Assembly: GCA_946479985.1 (NCBI GenBank)
Contig: CAMLIF010000003.1
Location: 1-64,000, forward strand
Source of the DNA: an uncultured Flavobacteriales bacterium
Lineage (GTDB): Bacteria > Bacteroidota > Bacteroidia > Flavobacteriales > Crocinitomicaceae
Length of the DNA stretch: 64,000 nucleotides
Direction: 5' to 3'
The stretch's first letter is position 1; each line of letters starts with the position of its first letter. A program made the translations under genes and the position numbers. The notes below the pieces were generated by a model that had not been told where the DNA came from, ran no database searches, and saw only the letters and a program-made list of their open reading frames with translations. Below, piece by piece: positions 17,609-25,679 of the stretch.

Positions 17609-18685
17609 ATGACAAAAGAACAAGTGATAGAGGTATTGGGAACAATCATGGATCCCGATTTGAAAAAAGACTTGGTTACCCTTGAATTTATCGAAGAGGT
17701 AAACGTAAGTGATAAGGAAATCTCTTGTACCATTTATGCTTCTAATCCGGCATTGCATAACAGAAAACGCATGCAGGAAGCTGTGGTTTTCAATTTGAAA
17801 CGTGTGTTTGGCAGCGATATAGAAGTTACTTGTGTGGTTAAAAGTCAGCCAACAGAATCGCGGGTTGAAAAACGTAAGATCTTACCTGAAGTGAAAAACA
17901 TTATTGCCATTGCGTCCGGAAAAGGAGGTGTTGGCAAATCTACTATAACGGCAAACCTTGCAGGAGGATTGGCAAAAGCCGGTTACCGGGTTGGTGTTGT
18001 AGATGCGGATATTTACGGACCAAGTATGCCAACGATGTTTGATGTAGTAGGAGAACGCCCTACAATGATCGATGTGGATGGTAAACCAATGATCAATCCT
18101 GTAATGAGTTACGGGATCAAGATTCTTTCTATCGGATTCTTTGCTACTCACGATGAAGCAATTGTTTGGCGCGGCCCTATGGCAGCAAAAGCAATGACGC
18201 AATTATTTACCGAAGCATACTGGGGCGAATTGGATTATTTGTTAATTGACCTTCCTCCGGGAACCGGTGATATTCATTTGTCATTGGTACAAACTGTTCC
18301 TTTAGACGGTGTTGTAATTGTAAGCACACCTCAGGAAGTTGCTTTGGCTGATGCGAGAAAAGGAGTAAACATGTTTAAACTCGATACAATCAATGTTCCG
18401 ATTATCGGGTTAGTAGAAAATATGGCCTGGTTTACACCCGCTGAACTTCCTGATAACAAATATTACATCTTTGGTCGAGACGGAGTTAAAAACCTGGCAG
18501 CAGGCTTAAATGAGCGCTTTTTAGGACATATTCCACTCGTTCAGGGATTGAGAGAGTCGGGAGATGCAGGAAGACCGGCTGTTTTCCAAGAAAATACCCC
18601 AACTTCGAATGCCTTTGAAGAATTAGTACGTATCTTTGTGGAAGGCGTTCAAGAATTGAAGGCCGCCAAATTAGCAAAAGCATAA
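17609..18685 (+). CDS. apbC: Mrp/NBP35-type iron-sulfur cluster carrier ATPase (ApbC)
   Basis: A 358-residue cytosolic P-loop ATPase that holds and delivers [4Fe-4S] clusters. The N-terminal MIP18/DUF59 domain is at about 1-85 (MDPDLKKDLVTLEFIEEV). The deviant Walker A GKGGVGKST is at about 104-112, followed by VDADIYGPSMPT and DLPPGTGDIHLS. The CxxC near the C-terminus that binds the cluster in many Mrp proteins is absent: the region reads ENMAWFTPAELPDNKYYIFG. I recall this variant from other Bacteroidota. A NifU-type scaffold gene follows after 4 bp, so carrier and scaffold are cotranscribed. Confidence 0.92.
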   Translation: MTKEQVIEVLGTIMDPDLKKDLVTLEFIEEVNVSDKEISCTIYASNPALHNRKRMQEAVVFNLKRVFGSDIEVTCVVKSQPTESRVEKRKILPEVKNIIAIASGKGGVGKSTITANLAGGLAKAGYRVGVVDADIYGPSMPTMFDVVGERPTMIDVDGKPMINPVMSYGIKILSIGFFATHDEAIVWRGPMAAKAMTQLFTEAYWGELDYLLIDLPPGTGDIHLSLVQTVPLDGVVIVSTPQEVALADARKGVNMFKLDTINVPIIGLVENMAWFTPAELPDNKYYIFGRDGVKNLAAGLNERFLGHIPLVQGLRESGDAGRPAVFQENTPTSNAFEELVRIFVEGVQELKAAKLAKA

Positions 18686-18689
18686 CGCT

Positions 18690-18938
18690 ATGATTCTGAA
18701 TAAAATAGCTCTCGCAGAAAAAATCAACATTTCCTTAAGTGAATTAAGACCTCATTTGCACGCAGATGGCGGCGATATGGAATTGGTCGAAATTACGGAT
18801 GAAGGTGTCGCAAGAGTGAAATTGTTAGGGGCATGTTCAGATTGCACCATGAGTATGATGACTATTAAAGCAGGTTTGGAAGAAGCTGTTAAAAAAGTGG
18901 CTCCGGAGATTACTGCAGTAGAAGCAATAAACGCATAA
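18690..18938 (+). CDS. NifU-type iron-sulfur scaffold protein
   Basis: An 82-residue protein equal to a lone NifU C-terminal domain. It contains LRPHLHADGGDMELV and the cluster-binding motif LGACSDCTMSMMTIKAG, whose CxxC bridges a [4Fe-4S] cluster between two subunits. It lies 4 bp after apbC in the same transcript, with a terminator 20 bp after its stop. The two gene products probably pass a cluster from scaffold to carrier. Confidence 0.92.
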   Translation: MILNKIALAEKINISLSELRPHLHADGGDMELVEITDEGVARVKLLGACSDCTMSMMTIKAGLEEAVKKVAPEITAVEAINA

Positions 18939-18957
18939 AATATATAACATTAAGTTG

Positions 18958-18997
18958 CCCTGACTTCCGGTTTTTATCGGATGTCAGGGTTTTTTTA
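18958..18997 (+). terminator. Terminator of the apbC-nifU operon
   Basis: CCCTGAC (18958-18964) pairs with GTCAGGG (18983-18989). An inner CCG/CGG extends the stem after a small symmetric bulge, and TTTTTTT follows. Confidence 0.88.
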
Positions 18998-19038
18998 TGG
19001 AATTTCGGTTCGTTTTTCATCTCTCTGTAAAACGAATT

Positions 19039-21312
19039 ATGAAAACATTCCTTGCCTTCTGTCTTTTATTCTCTTTTCAATTGTCAGCCCAAACGGGTGG
19101 AATCCGGATCCGAATGTCGAGTGCGCCGACAAACTGCTACTGGGCAAAACAAAAAGTCTATTGTCATCAGGTGATTACAGATGAGTTAGCACAGCAATAT
19201 CTTTTAGTTGATTCTGCGCTTACGGATGATTTTGGCTGGGTGAATTTCAATTATCTGAAAGCCGGAAAATATCAATTGACTATCGTTGAGAACAATTCAG
19301 ATTGGGTTATTTCTGATATCCAGGTTCAGGATAAACAGCTTTTTGTTTCTCAGGCAACTGTTACAGAATCATTTGCCAGAAGTGTTGCTCAATCGAATCA
19401 GGCACAATATATCAAGGGAATTTCAACACCACCATCTACCAATTCTGTTATAACGAGAACCGATCTAACGAAAATGCCGGCTCGTGCAGCTGCGGGAATG
19501 ATGAGCTATGACGATCAAAGTATAGGAATTCAGGAGGTGGTAATTATGTCTTATCGCCTGCCGTTGATTCAGCAAAATGGTGTTTCTTCCTACACATTAA
19601 CAAGGGAATCTGTGAATGCCATGAATACGCAAACATCTCCTGTTTCGTGGGGAGAAACTTATCTTAATGCTGAATCAATCAACAGCGTTTCAATTCGTGG
19701 TGGCAGAACTGATGCTAATTCTTATTATGTTGACGGAATCCGGGTTCGTGGAATTGATGTTCCGAAGTCGATGATAAATTCTATCCAGATTTATAACGGC
19801 GGTGTTCCTGCTAACTATGGTGATGTTACCGGCGGAGTAATTTCTGTTTCAACTGGAAATACAAGTAAGGCTTACGCTGCTCCGAGTGCAGTATATTCGC
19901 GCAGTTCACGAAGAACTGAAATAGATGAAGATGATTCCAAAGTGAGTTTTGATCGTTTTGCGCCAATTTATGAAAATCAGTTTTTGGCTACACGACAAAA
20001 TACACATTCTACTTTCGGATTAGACGTTGACAGAGCAAGCTGGATGTACTGTAACCGCATTCTAAAAGAAGGTGGAGCGATTTCTCGTGATGCGGTAAAA
20101 GTGGAGGAGTTTATCAATTCGTTTCCGTCAACGAAGATCAAAGTAAAAGAAGCGGAAATTCTGCACGTAGAAATACAACGGTTGAACTGCCCGTGGAATC
20201 CGGAGCATGAATTGGTTGCCGTTCATCTGAAAGCGGATGACATGAAAAAAGAAGTGTCTCGGATGCATCACCAGTTTGTGTTTTTATTGGATGTTTCGGG
20301 ATCTATGCAGGGTGCTGACAGATTGGAGCTGGTAAAAGAAGGAATGAAAAAACTGGTTGCTTCGCTTGACGAGCGCGATAGAGTTGCCATTGTAACTTAT
20401 GCGGGATATGAAAGTGTGGCGCTTCCAATGACAACGTGCGATCAGAAAAATGTTATTTACAACGCGATCAGTTCTTTGGGTGCAAGCGGAAGTACAAATG
20501 GAATGGGCGGCTTACAAATGGCTTATGATTTAGCATTGAAAAACTACGATCCGCAGGCAAATAACCGTGTTATCCTGGCAACCGACGGCGATTTCAATGT
20601 TGGAATATCTAACCCAACGGAATTGGAAGATTACATTGCTCAACAACGCGGAAAGGGAATCTATTTAACCGCTTTGGGCGTTGGAATGGGGAATTACCGG
20701 AATGATATCCTGGAAACGCTGGCAGACCGTGGTGACGGAAACCATTTTTACCTGCAAACGGTTGAACAGGCGGAGAATGTTCTGGTAAAGGAAATCGGCA
20801 CGTTGATTACCGTTGCGCGCGACACCAAAATGGATGTTCAGTTCAACCCAGAAAAAGTGAAAAGTTACCGTTTGTTAGGTTACGAAAACCGTCTGATGCC
20901 GAGTGAACATTTTCGTGACGATACGAAAGATGGCGGTGAAATAGGAGTGAACCACCAGGTTGTGGCGCTTTATGAAATTGAGCTGGGAACAGATCCTTAT
21001 CCTACAGATCCGATCCTGAAGGATTCTATAAAAGACTCACTGAATATTGAAACCGATGATTTGTGTGCTGTTCGTCTTCGTTTCAAACCGTTGAAAGAAG
21101 AAACGAGTATTGAAAGAGGAATTCATCTGAAAGCTGATGCGCGAAAAGAGGAGAATCCAACGTTGCTTTTAGCCGCAGCATTTGCTTTAGAATTGCGAAA
21201 TAGTCCGTTTAAAGGAAATCTGAATAACGAACTATTGCAAACACTTATGAAAGATGAATCTGAGCTTCCAGAGGAATTAACGGAAGCGGTGAACCTGTAT
21301 TTGAAGAACTAG
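19039..21312 (+). CDS. YfbK-type VWA protein with TonB-plug-like domain
   Basis: A 757-residue exported protein. The ATG at 19039 gives the signal peptide MKTFLAFCLLFSFQLSAQ; an upstream in-frame ATG at 18997 overlaps the terminator and is rejected. Residues about 20-110 resemble a carboxypeptidase-regulatory-like fold. Residues about 200-275 match a TonB-receptor plug (SVSIRGGRTDANSYYVDG, VTGGVISVSTG), but no beta-barrel follows. A VWA N-terminal region (FGLDVDRASWMYCN) comes next, then a VWA domain with a complete MIDAS (FLLDVSGSM). The end fits the C-terminal DUF3520 region of YfbK. VWA proteins bind partners through Mg2+ at the MIDAS. The plug probably mediates periplasmic or receptor contacts (inference). 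Confidence 0.85.
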   Translation: MKTFLAFCLLFSFQLSAQTGGIRIRMSSAPTNCYWAKQKVYCHQVITDELAQQYLLVDSALTDDFGWVNFNYLKAGKYQLTIVENNSDWVISDIQVQDKQLFVSQATVTESFARSVAQSNQAQYIKGISTPPSTNSVITRTDLTKMPARAAAGMMSYDDQSIGIQEVVIMSYRLPLIQQNGVSSYTLTRESVNAMNTQTSPVSWGETYLNAESINSVSIRGGRTDANSYYVDGIRVRGIDVPKSMINSIQIYNGGVPANYGDVTGGVISVSTGNTSKAYAAPSAVYSRSSRRTEIDEDDSKVSFDRFAPIYENQFLATRQNTHSTFGLDVDRASWMYCNRILKEGGAISRDAVKVEEFINSFPSTKIKVKEAEILHVEIQRLNCPWNPEHELVAVHLKADDMKKEVSRMHHQFVFLLDVSGSMQGADRLELVKEGMKKLVASLDERDRVAIVTYAGYESVALPMTTCDQKNVIYNAISSLGASGSTNGMGGLQMAYDLALKNYDPQANNRVILATDGDFNVGISNPTELEDYIAQQRGKGIYLTALGVGMGNYRNDILETLADRGDGNHFYLQTVEQAENVLVKEIGTLITVARDTKMDVQFNPEKVKSYRLLGYENRLMPSEHFRDDTKDGGEIGVNHQVVALYEIELGTDPYPTDPILKDSIKDSLNIETDDLCAVRLRFKPLKEETSIERGIHLKADARKEENPTLLLAAAFALELRNSPFKGNLNNELLQTLMKDESELPEELTEAVNLYLKN

Positions 21313-22283
21313 AATTCTTCGTTCCAGCGGACTTCATATTTATAAACCCGGAAACCAACGCATGGACTTGGGAGTACATATTCTTCCCATGCGTGTTTTC
21401 TTCCGTAGTATGGCGGACTATTCCACGATCCGCCTTTTGTGAGGTAAACAGAATCTTTTGCGATGTTGTTGAACGACCGAAGTTCAATATATTCGGCAGC
21501 ATTGCCCGAGAAACAATAGGTGCCACACGTATTCGGGTTATACGAATAAACATCAAGCGGACCGTTGATTAAGGTTTGAAAACCAATTTCAGCGGATTTA
21601 TCAAACCACATTGTATCCTTTATCGGGTCGGCACGAACTTGCTCATCATTAAGAAGGGCAAAGTTTCCAAGTTCAAAACCATTCACATTTTTAAAGGATG
21701 TTGTTTCCCATGCGTAACTTGAGTCTGAAACGTCAAGTTCGTTGAAACCACTCATCCAGTCGTCTAAGCTCGGAAGTTTATAGCTGATGTTTTTAGCAGG
21801 CTCCATACGATTCAACCAAACTACATATTCTCCCATTGCTTTTGGAGTGATATTTACAACCGGGCAGTCCAGATACTTTTCTGAGGAATGGTAATTGGTA
21901 TATAAATTAACGAAGAAAGGATTCAATGAATCTTGCAGAAGCCACCCTTTTTCATAGGGTTTGCATGATTCATAAAGTTCTGTAAGAGAATCTTTTTTGA
22001 GTGCATCCAGGAAAGCATTGTATTGGCGATTGGTTACCTCTGTTTGTCCTGCAAAAACAAGATATGGCATATAATCTACGGTAATTTCCACGGAATCTTT
22101 TTTCTTTCTATCATAGTAGAACGCATTTTCAAAATGGGCATTTCTCAAGGTATCCCGCTTTAAATAGACAAAAGGCAAATCGATACCCTTTGCTTCCCTT
22201 TGCTTTTCCAGTTGTCGTTCAATGGAACAAGAAGAAATTAATGTGGCACTTATAATAAGAAGGTAAAATATGGTGTGTTTCAT
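21309..22283 (-). CDS. FGE-sulfatase (SUMF1)-fold lipoprotein, gliding-lipoprotein-like
   Basis: A 324-residue lipoprotein (signal ending ISSC, Cys 19). It has the formylglycine-generating-enzyme fold, best seen in AGQTEVTNRQYNAFL, GNAAEYIEL, KGGSWNSPP and PCVGFRVYKYE. Proteins of this fold without catalytic function include the GldJ/GldK gliding and T9SS lipoproteins. The enzyme's two active-site cysteines are not clearly in place; cysteines occur instead in NTCGTYCFSG. It is therefore more likely a structural envelope protein than an oxidase. Its stop overlaps by 4 bp the convergent VWA gene. Confidence 0.75.
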   Translation of the reverse strand: MKHTIFYLLIISATLISSCSIERQLEKQREAKGIDLPFVYLKRDTLRNAHFENAFYYDRKKKDSVEITVDYMPYLVFAGQTEVTNRQYNAFLDALKKDSLTELYESCKPYEKGWLLQDSLNPFFVNLYTNYHSSEKYLDCPVVNITPKAMGEYVVWLNRMEPAKNISYKLPSLDDWMSGFNELDVSDSSYAWETTSFKNVNGFELGNFALLNDEQVRADPIKDTMWFDKSAEIGFQTLINGPLDVYSYNPNTCGTYCFSGNAAEYIELRSFNNIAKDSVYLTKGGSWNSPPYYGRKHAWEEYVLPSPCVGFRVYKYEVRWNEEF

Positions 22284-22325
22284 GTAGTATAATGTGCAAT
22301 ATAGTTTAAAGTAAACTCGGTTGTT

Positions 22326-22820
22326 TTATGCATATTTTGAGTATTTCTTGTATTCCCTGTAAATGTACTGTTTGCGTTTATTGTCATTCATATTAAAATG
22401 ATCAGAAAATGAGGAGCATTCCAGTGTGAGCCCTTTATTTTGAGATTGAACTGCTAAATAATATCGGTCCTCAATATATCCAAATTCTTTAGCCACCCAA
22501 ATAAATGCAGTGTTTTGAACGTAGACTTGTCCGTAATAAACTGCCAACATCTGTTCCATTCGGGTGATTGTCAATCCAAAAAAAATGTGTTTAGAATAAA
22601 CCTTCTGCTCCAGAAGATCAAAATAAAGTAATTCTATTCGTTTTAAACTCTCCGGTGAAAAGTCAAGATCGTAAACAGGATACTTGATAGCCAGTTTTTC
22701 TATTTCCTTTAGTGCTTTATCACGAAACGAAAAGTAATGTCTTTCAGCTTCTTCTTTTGTTTTGTGGACTGGAAGTGGGAGTCCGATTTGAATGGCAAGT
22801 TTATGGCCTTGTCTACTCAT
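22326..22820 (-). CDS. Hypothetical protein, 164 aa
   Basis: Soluble, charged, tyrosine-rich protein without signal peptide or membrane segment. It contains KTKEEAERHYFSFRDKAL and ends in a basic, Tyr-rich tail (KRKQYIYREYKKYSKY). I do not recognise the family. It lies between two envelope genes, with 42 bp to the FGE-like lipoprotein gene downstream, so cotranscription with that gene is possible. Confidence 0.6.
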   Translation of the reverse strand: MSRQGHKLAIQIGLPLPVHKTKEEAERHYFSFRDKALKEIEKLAIKYPVYDLDFSPESLKRIELLYFDLLEQKVYSKHIFFGLTITRMEQMLAVYYGQVYVQNTAFIWVAKEFGYIEDRYYLAVQSQNKGLTLECSSFSDHFNMNDNKRKQYIYREYKKYSKYA

Positions 22821-22875
22821 TTTGTTTGATTAGGAAATAAATATAACAACATTCCACAGCTGAAATGATTAGAGT

Positions 22876-24156
22876 TTAATCTTCTAAAACAATTTCCACT
22901 CTGCGGTTTTGTGCCCTTCCTTCTTCCGAATCATTGTTTTCTATCGGATTGGCGAAACTTTTTCCGCTCCAGTTCAATCTTTGTGCATCAATTCCTTGTG
23001 AAATTAAATAGGCAATAACCGCTTTGGCCCGGTCTTCGGAGAGTTTCTGATTGTATGCCTGAGTACCTTTGTTATCAGTGTATCCTATGAAGTAGCAACG
23101 CTTTTGATTTTTCTTCAGATATATTGCCAAACGTTCAATTTGAGTTCGTTCGGCTTCATTCAATTCTGTAGAGTTAAAATCAAAATAGATATTAGTTATT
23201 TTGAATTTTTCATCTTCCCTTTTCTGCATGTCGCTTCCGGATACAGGCTCAGGTGCAGTTATCTTTCCGAAGAGCAAACTGTCAATATCCGGTTCATTAT
23301 TTTCATACTTCGCTATTTGGTCAAAGTATTTTGCATCTGGTTCTTCAACACTCGAAAACGAGGTTGCTTTTAAGAATACTCCCGAATCTAAAAACTCGTC
23401 TGCTACATCGGCAATGGCAATTTTCAAATGATACACTTTAAACGGTTCTACTTCCGATTGTGCAATTAAAACGGTTGTCAATCCATCGAATTCCAGGGTT
23501 TGATACAATTTCGCAATAGCAGCGTCTTTTCTGTTTATTGCAAGATTTTCGTAAGTGTTGTCCCGGAAGTAAGCCGGATTTTTTCTTTGATTAATGGTGT
23601 TTACACTGATTGGTGTTTTGCCATCGTTTAAAACAGCCAGATTCTTATTGCCAACAATTCCCGGTCCAGATAGGAAGAACCCGAAAACATCATTGAATTC
23701 CGAACCTACGTATTCAATAAATTCTTCCGAGGCAAATACATACTTAAATTCGATAACGTTTTTTACAGGCACAAAATCAAATTCGATGATAGCTGCGTCC
23801 TGTGATTTTCCATTCGCAAGTTTATCTAATTCCGAATCGCCTTTCACAGTATTCATTCTATCCGGGACAACTCCGTAACTGGTATATTCACTGGTTGAAT
23901 TCGGTTGAAAAATGCCGTTCACTTTTCCGGTTGAAAGAATCATTCCTTTAGAAATGCCGGTGATAGCAGAATCGCAAATGAATTGCCCGAAACTTGCCGG
24001 CTGGCCAACCTGGGCTACTTTGCCAATAACAATATTTTGTCCCAGCAGTACATTTTTTACGTAATACTCTGCGGTGTGCTGTGACTCAACAGTGTTTTGC
24101 GCCAACGTGAATTGACTGCAAACTGCGATAAAAATGAGGATGGTGAAGTGTTTCAT
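22876..24156 (-). CDS. Choice-of-anchor L domain fused to OmpA-like domain
   Basis: A 426-residue exported protein. The signal peptide is MKHFTILIFIAVCSQFTLAQ. Residues about 30-270 form a choice-of-anchor L domain (GMILSTGKVNG, FKYVFASEEFIEYVG, DVFGFFLSGPGI), a beta-rich domain usually found at the N-terminus of large secreted Bacteroidota proteins. Residues about 315-425 are an OmpA-like peptidoglycan-binding domain (YFDFNSTELNEAE, IGYTDNKGTQ, NRRVEIVLED). The combination would place the anchor L domain in the periplasm or on the outer membrane, attached to the wall, instead of on a secreted fibre. Confidence 0.85.
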   Translation of the reverse strand: MKHFTILIFIAVCSQFTLAQNTVESQHTAEYYVKNVLLGQNIVIGKVAQVGQPASFGQFICDSAITGISKGMILSTGKVNGIFQPNSTSEYTSYGVVPDRMNTVKGDSELDKLANGKSQDAAIIEFDFVPVKNVIEFKYVFASEEFIEYVGSEFNDVFGFFLSGPGIVGNKNLAVLNDGKTPISVNTINQRKNPAYFRDNTYENLAINRKDAAIAKLYQTLEFDGLTTVLIAQSEVEPFKVYHLKIAIADVADEFLDSGVFLKATSFSSVEEPDAKYFDQIAKYENNEPDIDSLLFGKITAPEPVSGSDMQKREDEKFKITNIYFDFNSTELNEAERTQIERLAIYLKKNQKRCYFIGYTDNKGTQAYNQKLSEDRAKAVIAYLISQGIDAQRLNWSGKSFANPIENNDSEEGRAQNRRVEIVLED

Positions 24157-24283
24157 TTTCTGTTTGAAAGCGAACGGAAGTTCTTCGCTAAAGGTTAAAA
24201 GTAAAAGTTAAGTTTGAAATAGCCGAATTTCACACTACTAGTATGTATAACTACATTTCTCAATCACTTCAGTATTTAGCCTT

Positions 24284-24739
24284 TTATTCATGAATTCTAT
24301 AAACGAGTTTGTACAGTTTGGTTAACGTTTCATCGCCTTTTAATCCGTAATCTCTTATGACGTGCGTTTTATTGGCAGTATAAATTTTGGTGGTAGATGT
24401 TGGCTGGTCCGAATAATCAGTGGTATATTCTTCTTTTAGCGCCTCCAAATCTGCCAGTTCGAGCAATATCTTCACTGCTTGCATTTCCAAATCGGTGAGA
24501 CTGTAAACGCTGCCTTCGAAAGCCGGATTGTAAAACGATTTCACACATCGGCTTGTATTTTCTTTAAAATCAATGATCACATCAATAGAAGGAAAGTCAT
24601 CCGATTCAACACCCATAGCACTCAGATTCATTTCCACTTTCAGAACGTTATTCGTTTCGGGAGCCGTTTCAGTTTGTGCAAATGAAAGACAAACAAGAAA
24701 CGAGAATAGCGCTATTAAAAGGATTGGTTTGAGTTTCAT
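24284..24739 (-). CDS. Hypothetical exported protein, 151 aa
   Basis: Small periplasmic or secreted protein. The ATG at 24739 is chosen because it starts a clean signal peptide (MKLKPILLIALFSFLVCLSF, cut after AQ); an upstream in-frame ATG at 24814 would add 25 polar residues and overlap the gene before it. The mature part contains DVIIDFKENTSRCVKSFY and TDLEMQAVKILLELADLEAL, with one cysteine. No family is recognised. It lies 52 bp downstream of the ART-like toxin gene, on the same strand, and could be its passive operon neighbour. Confidence 0.65.
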   Translation of the reverse strand: MKLKPILLIALFSFLVCLSFAQTETAPETNNVLKVEMNLSAMGVESDDFPSIDVIIDFKENTSRCVKSFYNPAFEGSVYSLTDLEMQAVKILLELADLEALKEEYTTDYSDQPTSTTKIYTANKTHVIRDYGLKGDETLTKLYKLVYRIHE

Positions 24740-24791
24740 AATTGCGATTTGTTTGGTGGTATACAGGTTCGGGTGGGATTTGTTCATTAAA

Positions 24792-25430
24792 TCAAGGAAA
24801 ACGAACTTCTTCACGAGGTATAAAGAAACCCTTGATACAATTTAGATTTCGAATGCAGATTTGAATATGATTTTTCGATTGAATTCCTGCTCCTTCAAAA
24901 GCCGGTCCGCCTTCGGTAAAAATTCCTCGAACGGTATCAAATGGTAAATATTGACTAAATCCTTTTGTTGAGACATCAAATTTTATTTGATCTTCAATCT
25001 CCTTGTGAAGTAAGTTTATTACGGCACAATCTAATTCCCGAATGATTAAATCATGGTGTTTATCATTTGGTAAATTCTTGTTTTGCGGCAGAACTTTACC
25101 CATTTTCTGCAAATCCAATTTGAGCAATTCGTAGTACTGAGGAATAATATCAATGAATTGTGAATCGGTGAAATCCAGGCAGTAATCTAGTTGATAAATG
25201 ACACCAACTACGGATGGTGTTTTTATACTACCTCTTTTCTTTTTATCTTCTGCCCATTGTAAAGCTCTTGTGTAGTTGTTTTCCCAAACGTAAAAACCAC
25301 TACCAAGCCAATCGAAAGTTTCCTGGCTTTTATTGATTTTATGTGGATGGTTTACAAGTTGCAGAGTAGTTTCCTCATCGCCCCCGTGAAAACCAATCAT
25401 AAGATTTGGCCTCCTGCTGTAAATTTTCAT
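24792..25430 (-). CDS. Putative ADP-ribosyltransferase-fold toxin of a TA-like pair
   Basis: A 212-residue cytosolic protein. The N-terminal IGFHGGDEETTLQL (His 15) and the block DWLGSGFYVWENNYTRALQW (Tyr 47, Glu 50) match the first two motifs of the H-Y-E class of ADP-ribosyltransferase folds: a substrate-binding His in a Y/F-H-G context, then G-x-G-F-Y before a helix. A possible third motif is FEGAGIQSKNHIQICIRN near the C-terminus. I recall uncharacterised homologues with the pattern YDWLGxGxYFWExxxxRA; no assay is known to me. The small gene upstream overlaps its start by 4 bp, a typical antitoxin-toxin order. The activity is inferred, not shown. Confidence 0.55.
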   Translation of the reverse strand: MKIYSRRPNLMIGFHGGDEETTLQLVNHPHKINKSQETFDWLGSGFYVWENNYTRALQWAEDKKKRGSIKTPSVVGVIYQLDYCLDFTDSQFIDIIPQYYELLKLDLQKMGKVLPQNKNLPNDKHHDLIIRELDCAVINLLHKEIEDQIKFDVSTKGFSQYLPFDTVRGIFTEGGPAFEGAGIQSKNHIQICIRNLNCIKGFFIPREEVRFP

Positions 25431-25600
25431 TTAACAGTAGTTACTACTTTGCTGAGATTGCTGAATTTATTGGTGAAATTACCCTGCTTAGTCAAAATTT
25501 TGGCAGCGTGAAGTGAAGCGATAATTTGTGCCTTATCTCTCTTCTCAGATTTAATTTTCTTAGCTAGCGTTTCTAATAATTTGACTTGATTTGTTTCCAT
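25427..25600 (-). CDS. Small putative antitoxin, 57 aa
   Basis: A short, basic, helical protein that starts at the ATG at 25600. A GTG at 25618 is in frame, but it would lie at the predicted transcription start. It contains LLETLAKKIKSEKRDKAQII, ASLHAAKILTKQGNFTNKF and a VVTTVK tail. The central pattern of a basic helix followed by ILTxxGNFT recurs in small proteins I have seen next to toxin-like genes. Its stop overlaps the toxin-like gene by 4 bp. A perfect -7 element lies 25 bp upstream of the start, so the pair has its own promoter. Confidence 0.6.
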   Translation of the reverse strand: METNQVKLLETLAKKIKSEKRDKAQIIASLHAAKILTKQGNFTNKFSNLSKVVTTVK

Positions 25601-25624
25601 TGGTGATTGTTTTACCACAAGTTA

Positions 25625-25632
25625 CAAAATTA
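25625..25632 (-). promoter_or_regulatory. Promoter -7 element of the ART-like TA pair
   Basis: On the minus strand, TAATTTTG is a perfect TAnnTTTG match ending 25 bp upstream of the antitoxin ATG at 25600. Confidence 0.55.
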
Positions 25633-25679
25633 AAAAGATTAATGGGATTCTGATAAACGAAAAATGATCCAAATAAATC

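Noticed and set aside
18997..19038. Upstream start for the VWA gene
   Set aside because: That ATG overlaps the terminator of the apbC-nifU operon, and the signal peptide begins at 19039.
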